Shown here one piece after another: positions 35,145 through 41,996 of a DNA stretch of 64,000 nucleotides. The notes under the pieces were generated by a model that was not told the DNA's origin, ran no database searches, and worked only from the letters and a program-made list of their open reading frames with translations. The position numbers and the translations under genes are program-made. This DNA is from SFTJ01 sp045613305 (GTDB lineage: Bacteria > Bacteroidota > Bacteroidia > Bacteroidales > Muribaculaceae): contig JAZLAU010000026.1 in the NCBI GenBank assembly GCA_045613305.1, positions 1 through 64,000 on the forward strand, written 5' to 3'. Position 1 is the stretch's first letter, and each line of letters opens with the position of its first letter.

Positions 35145-35312
35145 ATTAGGTTCCGTGAATACGGTGAAAAGGGAATCGGGTGCAAATCCCGAGCAGAGCC
35201 GCTGCTGTAAACTTCACGACAACTTATCGGACCAGATATTAGCCACTGTTGGCACGCTGCTGATGGGAAGGCTGTCCGGATAAGGAAGTAAGCCAGAATA
35301 CCTGCCTGATTT
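35145..35312 (+). promoter_or_regulatory. Cobalamin riboswitch
   Basis: The conserved blocks of the AdoCbl-class aptamer are in order: AGGTTCCG, AAAAGGGAATCGGGTGCAAA, the B12-box region GAGCAGAGCCGCTGCTGTAA, AGCCACTG, GGGAAGGCTGTCCGG and the closing AGCCAGAATACCTGCCT. The 5' AGGTTCCG and 3' regions bracket about 165 nt. Such elements repress B12 transport genes when cobalamin is plentiful, in keeping with the BtuB-like gene that follows. Confidence 0.95.
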
Positions 35313-35340
35313 ATTTATGTTTATGTGCTCTCGGACTTAG

Positions 35341-35388
35341 GGCAAGAAACAAGTGATTCTCTATTAAATGGCGAATCAGGTGCTTGCC
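35341..35388 (+). promoter_or_regulatory. Hairpin between riboswitch and receptor gene (possible expression platform)
   Basis: GGCAAG/CTTGCC (35341-35346 and 35383-35388) encloses TGATTC/GAATCA (35354-35359 and 35373-35378). The stem lies 34 bp before the chosen start codon and has no T tract. It could act on translation or RNA stability rather than as an intrinsic terminator. Confidence 0.5.
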
Positions 35389-35421
35389 TATATATCCGGG
35401 AGGAAAAGAAAAAGGCGAGAG

Positions 35422-37464
35422 ATGATTCGAGTTCGGTTCTACATATTAATATCGGTGGTTATGACGGCATTTGCTGGCATGGCTCAATTTCGCATTGACT
35501 CAGTGCAACACTTGCAGGAGTTGAGTGTGGTGCGAGATGTGCGTCCGTATGTAGAGGTAATCCCGGCGCAAACCTTGAGCGGGAAGCGCTTGGAGGGGTT
35601 AAACAGCCATTCGGTAGCCGATGCCATTCGATATTTCTCGGGAGTTCAGATAAAGGACTACGGCGGTGTGGGCGGTGTGAAAACTGTAGACATTCGTTCG
35701 ATGGGAACAAATCACTTGGGCGTGTTTTATGATGGCATTCAGTTAGGTAATGCTCAAAACGGCCAAATAGATTTGGGTAAATTTTCGCTCGATAACATTG
35801 AGGCAGTCACTGTGTACAACGGTCAGAAAAGCGAGGTTTTTCAGTCGGCAAAAGATTTTGGCTCGGCCGGAACGGTGTATTTGCGTTCGCGTAGGCCACG
35901 ATTTGAAGAAGGGAAGAACGATAATGTGAACGTCACGCTTCGCACTGGTTCGTTTGGCTTGGCCAATCCGTCGGTGCGATGGGACCACAAAATAAGCGAG
36001 AAGGTGAGTTCAACCGTGAGTGCAGAATACACTTACGCCACAGGCCGATATAAATTCAGATATCGTAAGATGTTTAGCGATGGCACATTGGCATGGGACA
36101 CTACTGCTGTGCGTCAGAATGGCGACATATGGGCGCTTCGTGTTGAAGGCGGCTTGTATGGCACGATGTATCGTGGCCAATGGAATGCCAAACTATATTA
36201 TTATGATAGCGAGAAAGGCATACCTGGAGCCATTGTGAATAATGTTTGGAAAAATTCGCAACGCCAATGGGACCGCAACTTCTTTGCTCAGGGTAGTGTG
36301 AGAAAATCATTTAGTGAGCGATATTCGCTTATGTTGAACGCTAAATATGCTCACGATTATATGCACTATCTCAATCCCGACACTACATTAATGTATATTG
36401 ACAATGAATTTTGGCAAGATGAGTTATACGTATCGCTTGCCAACCGATTGCGTGTTACCGATGGTTGGGATATAGGGTTGAGTGCCGATTATCAGTGGAA
36501 TAAACTTGATGCCAATTTGGTGAATTTTGCCTATCCAATACGTCACACAGGTCTTGTGGCGTTGGCTACAGCCTATCGATGGCAGCGATTTAAGGCGCAA
36601 GCCAGTGTGCTGGGCACATTTGTGAGCGATAGTTACAAGGTGCGAAACAATGGTGTGCAGTTGGCGAAGAAAACAAAGAATTTGAGCCGATTCACTCCGG
36701 CTGTGTTTTTGAGTTATCAACCCCTTGCCGATGAAGCCCTAACGGTGCGTGCTTTCTACAAGCGAGTGTTTAGAATGCCAACGTTTAACGACCTTTATTA
36801 CACCGACATGGGCAACGCACAGTTAAATCCTGAATATGCTACTCAATATGATTTGGGAGTGGTGTATCATGCAGATTTCGACAATGCGGTGTTCCGCTCG
36901 TTGGATGTCAGCGCCGATGGCTATTATAATTTGATTGACGATAAGATTATAGCAGTCCCTAAAGGCAATGGTCAATATCGATGGATGATGATGAACATTG
37001 GCAAAGTGAGGATAAAGGGCGTTGATTTCACTTCGAAGTTAACCATGAGTCTGCCTTATGACATAAAGTTGGAAGGAGGATTGAGTTACACCTATCAGCG
37101 TGCGCAAGATTACACCGACCCTAACGATTGCCTTGATGAAGCCGGCACATATAAGGGGCAGATAGCCTACATACCACGTCACAGCGGCAGCACCATATTG
37201 CAGGCAGCGTGGCGCGAATGCGAATTGAATTATAGTTTCATCTATGTTGGTGAGCGCTATCATAATTCATCAAACATTAGGGCAAACTATGAGCAGCCGT
37301 GGTACACACACGACCTGTCGGTGGGCTATCGGTTTAGGCTTGGCGCTGTAGCGGTTAGAGCCACAGCTGAAGTGAACAACCTGTTTAACCAGCAGTATGA
37401 AGTGATATGCAATTATCCGATGCCAGGACGTAATTTTAAACTGATTTTGAAATTCGACATTTAA
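35422..37464 (+). CDS. btuB: TonB-dependent outer-membrane vitamin B12 receptor, BtuB-like
   Basis: The product of about 680 residues has a signal sequence (MIRVRFYILISVVMTAFAGMAQ), which fixes the start at 35422; an earlier in-frame ATG at 35368 lies inside a regulatory hairpin. A plug domain follows (HSVADAIRYFSGVQIKDYGG, VDIRSMGTNHLGVFYDGIQL) and a 22-strand barrel with a C-terminal TonB-receptor pattern (VNNLFNQQYEVICNYPMPGRNFKLILKF). The size and riboswitch make a cobamide transporter likely. The downstream BtuG-like gene overlaps it by 1 bp. Confidence 0.9.
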   Translation: MIRVRFYILISVVMTAFAGMAQFRIDSVQHLQELSVVRDVRPYVEVIPAQTLSGKRLEGLNSHSVADAIRYFSGVQIKDYGGVGGVKTVDIRSMGTNHLGVFYDGIQLGNAQNGQIDLGKFSLDNIEAVTVYNGQKSEVFQSAKDFGSAGTVYLRSRRPRFEEGKNDNVNVTLRTGSFGLANPSVRWDHKISEKVSSTVSAEYTYATGRYKFRYRKMFSDGTLAWDTTAVRQNGDIWALRVEGGLYGTMYRGQWNAKLYYYDSEKGIPGAIVNNVWKNSQRQWDRNFFAQGSVRKSFSERYSLMLNAKYAHDYMHYLNPDTTLMYIDNEFWQDELYVSLANRLRVTDGWDIGLSADYQWNKLDANLVNFAYPIRHTGLVALATAYRWQRFKAQASVLGTFVSDSYKVRNNGVQLAKKTKNLSRFTPAVFLSYQPLADEALTVRAFYKRVFRMPTFNDLYYTDMGNAQLNPEYATQYDLGVVYHADFDNAVFRSLDVSADGYYNLIDDKIIAVPKGNGQYRWMMMNIGKVRIKGVDFTSKLTMSLPYDIKLEGGLSYTYQRAQDYTDPNDCLDEAGTYKGQIAYIPRHSGSTILQAAWRECELNYSFIYVGERYHNSSNIRANYEQPWYTHDLSVGYRFRLGAVAVRATAEVNNLFNQQYEVICNYPMPGRNFKLILKFDI

Positions 37465-38624
37465 TGCAAATAAAGAGCAACATATTAATACTGATCGTGG
37501 TGGCAGCCGTTTTTGCGATGCATTCGTGCCGTGAGGACGATGTTATATTCATACCCGAAGAAGTGCAGGTGAATAACCCGGAATATACGTCGATAGAGGG
37601 ATTTTATCTTCTCAACGAGGGAAACATGGGCAGCAACAAGAGCACTCTCGACTATTATGATTATAGCACCGGCGTGTATGTTCGCAACATCTATGGCAAC
37701 GCTAACCCCACAGTGCCAAAGGAATTGGGCGATGTGGGTAATGATATGGCCATATATGGCAGCCGATTGTATGCAGTTATAAACTGTTCAAACAAGGTTG
37801 AGGTAATGGAAGTGTCGACAGCCAAGCGAGTGGGACAAATAGAAATCCCTAACTGCCGATACATAGAGTTTTGTGACGGCTATGCCTATGTGACCAGTTA
37901 TGCTGGCCCGGTGGTTATTGACCCGAATTATGAGCAATTGGGCTTTGTTGCAAAGGTTGACACTGCAACGTTGCAAGTGGTCGACAAGTGCATTGTGGGT
38001 TTTCAGCCCGACGACTTAGAGATAGTGGAAGGAAAGATATATGTGGCCAATAGTGGCGGTTACCGAGTGCCAAACTATGAATCGACGGTGTCGGTGATTG
38101 ACCTTGCCACATTTAAGTTAGAGCGTGAATTTGAGGTAGACGTTAATTTAAGCCGATTGATAGCCGATAAGCATGGAAGCCTATGGATATCGACACGAGG
38201 CGACTATTATGAGAACGAATCGCGACTATATTGCTACGATGTGCGCAAGAAACGCATGGAAAAGCGCATTGATGTGCCAGTGAGCAATATGCATCTCGAT
38301 GGCGATTCAATCTATATAGTGTCGCGCGCGTGGAGCCATGTGGAGATGGCAAATAAAATAACTTTCGCCATTGTGGATGTGGTGAAGAAGGAGTGCATGA
38401 CCGAGAATTTCATCACCGACGGCACAGAGAAGTCGATAAAGGCGCCATATGGCATTTGTGTGAATCCGCACACTAAAGATATATATGTTACCGATGCGAA
38501 AAACATGGTAAACCCCGGATATCTGCATTGCTATGATGCCAGCGGAGAGCGAAAATGGAGTGTACGCACTGGCGATGTGCCGGCGCACTTTGCCTTTGTG
38601 GGAGATAATGTGAACGAGAAATAA
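37464..38624 (+). CDS. BtuG-like surface lipoprotein (DUF5074 beta-propeller)
   Basis: The 386-residue product has a lipoprotein signal (MHSC) and repeated blades of a YncE/DUF5074 propeller (GFYLLNEGNMGSNKSTLDYYD, AYVTSYAGPVVIDPNYEQLG, IYVANSGGYRVPNYESTVSV). BtuG proteins of Bacteroides sit on BtuB, bind cobamides tightly and pass them to the receptor. The position directly after the BtuB-like gene, with a TAATG overlap, is the same as in those loci. No direct evidence of ligand is visible. Confidence 0.82.
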   Translation: MQIKSNILILIVVAAVFAMHSCREDDVIFIPEEVQVNNPEYTSIEGFYLLNEGNMGSNKSTLDYYDYSTGVYVRNIYGNANPTVPKELGDVGNDMAIYGSRLYAVINCSNKVEVMEVSTAKRVGQIEIPNCRYIEFCDGYAYVTSYAGPVVIDPNYEQLGFVAKVDTATLQVVDKCIVGFQPDDLEIVEGKIYVANSGGYRVPNYESTVSVIDLATFKLEREFEVDVNLSRLIADKHGSLWISTRGDYYENESRLYCYDVRKKRMEKRIDVPVSNMHLDGDSIYIVSRAWSHVEMANKITFAIVDVVKKECMTENFITDGTEKSIKAPYGICVNPHTKDIYVTDAKNMVNPGYLHCYDASGERKWSVRTGDVPAHFAFVGDNVNEK

Positions 38625-38649
38625 AATCATAAAACGAAATAACCATAAT

Positions 38650-39792
38650 ATGAAAAAAATATTTTTGGCAATTTGTCTTTCAGTGGCCTTGCCAATGATT
38701 GGACAGAATTCAAAATACATAACAAAGGTTTATGACTTTGTCCCGGCACCGGGCCAATTTGTGAATGAGATACCTGAATGGGAAGAAGGTGACACCCGTG
38801 AAAGCATATTGGCTAAGGTTAATGAGCAATTGGTGGGCTATGGCAGCAATAGCGATGGCATGATATCGTTGGGCGCATTTGGCGGCTATGTGGTGTTTGG
38901 ATTTGACCATCCGGTGGTGAATGTGGCCGGGGTGGCTGATTTCAAAATATATGGAAATACTGCCTACGATGTGTCGAAAAAAGAATATGCGTCGAGCGAA
39001 CCGGGCATAGTGATGGTGTCGGTCGACGAAAACCAAAATGGAGAGCCTGATGATGCGTGGTATGAACTTGCCGGCAGCGAGTACGATGATGCTACGACGA
39101 TGAAAAGGTGTAAGATAGTGTATTATAAGCCATCGGCCGACCGTGCACAAAATGCCGACCCAGACCCAAACGATATGGCAATAATCGACAAGACCTACAT
39201 ACGATGGACATCGAACGACCCCGATGCTCCTGAAGGTTATGTGAAACGAAACACAACCCACACAGAAAATAGTTATTGGCCTAATTGGGTGGATGATGCC
39301 ACGATGGAGTTTGAATGTACCCGCATAGCAAGCCGTATGGAGAACATTGCCACAATGGGAAAGCGTTTTGCGGCAAAACCACATGATTGGGGCTATGCTG
39401 ACGATATTCCAAACGCCGATGTTAGTGGTTTCGACATAGGATGGGCTGTGGATGCCGACGGAAATAGCGTGCATTTGCCAAAAATTGATTTTATAAAGGT
39501 CTATACGGCAGTTAATCAGGAGAATGGTTGGATAGGCGAGATGTCGACAGAAATAGTTGGCGCAGAAGATTTGCATCCAACTGCGAGCATAAGCGGAGCC
39601 GGCACTGGCTCGATGGTGACAGTGGCAGGCGGTGAAGGCCGTTTGACGGTGCAAGGTGCTAAGAAGGTTGAAGTGTATACGCTCAACGGCGCGTTGGCTG
39701 CAAGTTTTGAGGGCGATGGCGAGGTTAGCCTGATGGCTTCGCTATATGTGGTGCGAGCCGACGGACATAGTACAATAGTGCAAGTAAAGTAA
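38650..39792 (+). CDS. Cell-surface protein of the B12 locus with sorting-like tail
   Basis: The 380-residue product has a signal peptide (LPMIGQ) and a large beta-rich domain containing GAFGGYVVFGFDHPVVN, FKIYGNTAYDV, EPGIVMVSVDENQNGEPDD and WYELAGSEYDD. The same kind of protein is familiar beside BtuB/BtuG in gut Bacteroidales, often labelled PKD-like or hypothetical. The end (VEVYTLNGALAASFE, LYVVRADGHSTIVQVK) matches a Por/T9SS-type tail. It is likely exported and to help capture cobamides, but this is inferred from context. Confidence 0.7.
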   Translation: MKKIFLAICLSVALPMIGQNSKYITKVYDFVPAPGQFVNEIPEWEEGDTRESILAKVNEQLVGYGSNSDGMISLGAFGGYVVFGFDHPVVNVAGVADFKIYGNTAYDVSKKEYASSEPGIVMVSVDENQNGEPDDAWYELAGSEYDDATTMKRCKIVYYKPSADRAQNADPDPNDMAIIDKTYIRWTSNDPDAPEGYVKRNTTHTENSYWPNWVDDATMEFECTRIASRMENIATMGKRFAAKPHDWGYADDIPNADVSGFDIGWAVDADGNSVHLPKIDFIKVYTAVNQENGWIGEMSTEIVGAEDLHPTASISGAGTGSMVTVAGGEGRLTVQGAKKVEVYTLNGALAASFEGDGEVSLMASLYVVRADGHSTIVQVK

Positions 39793-39808
39793 CAATAATA
39801 TAAATATA

Positions 39809-40831
39809 ATGATTATGAAAACTTGGAACAGATTAATTTGGATTATGCTTTGCGCTGCAATTCCACTATGTGGAAAAGCGCAGGAAACAGTGGTGACACT
39901 TGATTTAACAAAAGCAGTCACAGAAATGACATTTGACGCAGATAATGGCGCGTGGAATGGGACTTTCGACACATCGGAAGAGGTGGTTGAGAGTCAATGC
40001 TTCTTGTTTTTGAAAAATTGTAATCCCGATTATGCAATGTGGTGGGGTTTTACGGCATCAAATTCAACCGATAACACCAAAAAGGATGACACTATGACCT
40101 ACCAATATAGTAGTATGACAGGCGGCGGCATCGTTTTGAATGAAGACGGAACCATAAAGCGCGACGAAAACGGTGTGATAGAAGTTAGCGGAGATGTGCC
40201 ATATATGGTGGGATATTATTCAGAATATAATGGGGAAAATTCAACCTGCGTGCTGTTTAACGATGGCAAGGCTCACGAGGCAGTGGGAGTGTATGTGAGC
40301 TTGGTGTCGTATCCATATTATGTGCTTCAAGACGGCAATCCGTTTGGCCGTATGTTTAACCGTGAAAACGATAAGTTCACGCTTACTATTCACGGCGTGA
40401 AGGAGGATGAAAGCAAGGTGTCGGTTGATGTAGAACTTGGTTCGTACGCTAATGGTGACATGACACTAACACGCGGTTGGAAATATGTTGATTTGTCGCC
40501 ATTGGGTAAGGTGAATGAAATGTATTTCACCATGACATCGAGCGACACAGGCCAATGGGGCATGAATACTCCAGGCTATTTCAGCCTTGACAAACTGATG
40601 GTGAAGACAGAGGTGAGCAATGCTCCAGAAAACAAATTGCAGGGCTTGCATATGACCTACGACCGTTCGGCCAGCGTAGTTGCCTTGAGCGAGGCGGCGT
40701 TTGCTGTGGTATATAATACACAGGGCCATAAGGTGATTGCTACTGAAGGCACGAAGATTGATTTGAGCAACTTGGACAGTGGAATATATGTTGTGAAAGC
40801 CGGCGAAGAAACAATTAAGGTTGTAAAGTAA
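39809..40831 (+). CDS. DUF4465 surface protein of the B12 locus (BtuH-like candidate)
   Basis: The 340-residue product has a signal peptide (LCGKAQ; ATG at 39815 is an equally good start) and the DUF4465 pattern: WWGFTASNSTDN, a central TGGGIV and YMVGYYS region, GWKYVDLSPLGKVNEMYFTMTSSD and WGMNTPGYFSLDKL. DUF4465 proteins occur in cobalamin-riboswitch loci and may correspond to the BtuH class of B12-binding proteins; I am not certain of that link. The C-terminus (VYNTQGHKVIATEG, SGIYVVKAGEETIKVVK) is again sorting-like. It is the last gene of the operon. Confidence 0.75.
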   Translation: MIMKTWNRLIWIMLCAAIPLCGKAQETVVTLDLTKAVTEMTFDADNGAWNGTFDTSEEVVESQCFLFLKNCNPDYAMWWGFTASNSTDNTKKDDTMTYQYSSMTGGGIVLNEDGTIKRDENGVIEVSGDVPYMVGYYSEYNGENSTCVLFNDGKAHEAVGVYVSLVSYPYYVLQDGNPFGRMFNRENDKFTLTIHGVKEDESKVSVDVELGSYANGDMTLTRGWKYVDLSPLGKVNEMYFTMTSSDTGQWGMNTPGYFSLDKLMVKTEVSNAPENKLQGLHMTYDRSASVVALSEAAFAVVYNTQGHKVIATEGTKIDLSNLDSGIYVVKAGEETIKVVK

Positions 40832-40855
40832 TGCTCAGTAATTAAAAAAATATTG

Positions 40856-40889
40856 GCAGCAGCACTCCGCAGTGTTGCTGCTTTTTTTG
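40856..40889 (+). terminator. Terminator of the B12 operon
   Basis: GCAGCAGCACT pairs with AGTGTTGCTGC (one G-U pair) around CCGC, followed by seven T. Confidence 0.9.
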
Positions 40890-40952
40890 TAAAAAAGAAT
40901 TAATGTTTGTGATGTTTTTTAGTGCTTATACTAATGTGATAGAAATAATTTG

Positions 40953-40960
40953 TAAATTTG
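40953..40960 (+). promoter_or_regulatory. Promoter -7 box of lgt
   Basis: TAAATTTG followed by C, 40 bp before the lgt ATG. Confidence 0.5.
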
Positions 40961-41000
40961 CTGTCGCAGAAAGCGAAAAAATTAATTAAAGCGTATTTAT

Positions 41001-41882
41001 ATGTTCAATTATATAGTCTGGACAGCAAGTCCTGATTTGATAAGTAGTCCGATAACAGTGAGATGGTATGGCTTGATGTTTGCCATAGGATTTTGGATAG
41101 GCTACGAAGTGGTGTCGCGAATTTTCAAGCGCGAAGGCGAAAAAGAAAGTTGGCTGTCATATTTGCTAATCTATACGGTAGTAGCCACTATAATAGGTGC
41201 TCGATTGGGCCATGTGCTGTTTTATGACTGGTCGTACTATAAAGACCACCTGTCGGAAATCTTTATGGTTTGGCGCGGAGGTTTGGCGAGCCACGGCGGG
41301 ACATTGGGCATTATAATAGCGATTTACTTTTTCTCAAAGTTTGTGACCAAACGCCCAATGCTGTGGACATTCGACCGCTTGGTGGTGCCAGTGGGATTGG
41401 TGGGAGCGTTGATAAGATTTGGCAACCTGATGAATAGCGAAATCTACGGCGGCCCAACTACGCTTCCTTGGGGTATGAAGTTTGCTCGCTCTAACGATTG
41501 GTGGGTGCAATACTGTCCGGACGGAATTTTGGAGAATGGCTTTGCTTGCCATCCAACTCAAATATATGAGGCGCTGTGCTACCTTGCCCTGTTTGGATTG
41601 TGTATGTATATGTATTGGAAACGCAATTGTCAGGAGCGCGAGGGCTTAATATTCGGGGTGTTCTTGTTGGGCATTTTCGTGCCTCGATTTATAATTGAAT
41701 ATGTGAAAAATGTGCAAGAGGTGTGGGAAATTGGCATGATTGAATCATGTGGCATGAACATGGGCCAATTGTTGAGTGTGCCGTTTATCATTGCCGGCAT
41801 ATGGCTTGTGATAAGAGCAATGCGCCGACCAAGAGTGCCACTGCAATATCCAAATCGCTTTGCCCCAGAAAATAAGAAATAG
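41001..41882 (+). CDS. lgt: Prolipoprotein diacylglyceryl transferase
   Basis: The 293-residue inner-membrane enzyme adds diacylglycerol to the lipobox Cys, the first step in lipoprotein maturation. It has about seven membrane helices, the motif WYGLMFAIGFWIGYE near the N-terminus, HGGTLGIII and the Lgt signature RFGNLMNSEIYGG. The C-terminal loop carries a basic tail. It would serve the many lipoproteins in this window. Confidence 0.95.
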   Translation: MFNYIVWTASPDLISSPITVRWYGLMFAIGFWIGYEVVSRIFKREGEKESWLSYLLIYTVVATIIGARLGHVLFYDWSYYKDHLSEIFMVWRGGLASHGGTLGIIIAIYFFSKFVTKRPMLWTFDRLVVPVGLVGALIRFGNLMNSEIYGGPTTLPWGMKFARSNDWWVQYCPDGILENGFACHPTQIYEALCYLALFGLCMYMYWKRNCQEREGLIFGVFLLGIFVPRFIIEYVKNVQEVWEIGMIESCGMNMGQLLSVPFIIAGIWLVIRAMRRPRVPLQYPNRFAPENKK

Positions 41883-41890
41883 AACAAATG

Positions 41891-41928
41891 TGCCAACTGC
41901 CAATGAGGTGGTTGGCATGTGTTTTTTA
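41891..41928 (+). terminator. Terminator of lgt
   Basis: TGCCAAC pairs with GTTGGCA around a 13-nt loop, followed by TGTGTTTTTT. Confidence 0.8.
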
Positions 41929-41967
41929 AAAAATCGGATAAGTGCAATTATGTTACGTAATATTCAC

Positions 41968-41975
41968 TATATTTG
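41968..41975 (+). promoter_or_regulatory. Promoter -7 box of the receiver/PPDK_N gene
   Basis: TATATTTG followed by C, 21 bp before the ATG at 41997. An in-frame TTG lies within this box, which rules it out as the start. Confidence 0.6.
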
Positions 41976-41996
41976 CACATCAAAAAAAGCAAGAAG

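Noticed and set aside
35368..35421. Upstream in-frame ATG for the BtuB-like gene
   Set aside because: It would add a basic, non-signal extension in front of a clean signal peptide, and it sits within a regulatory hairpin.
38710..39654. 314-codon open frame on the minus strand
   Set aside because: It is antisense to the third gene of the B12 locus, and its His/Ile/Cys-rich product is typical of a shadow frame.
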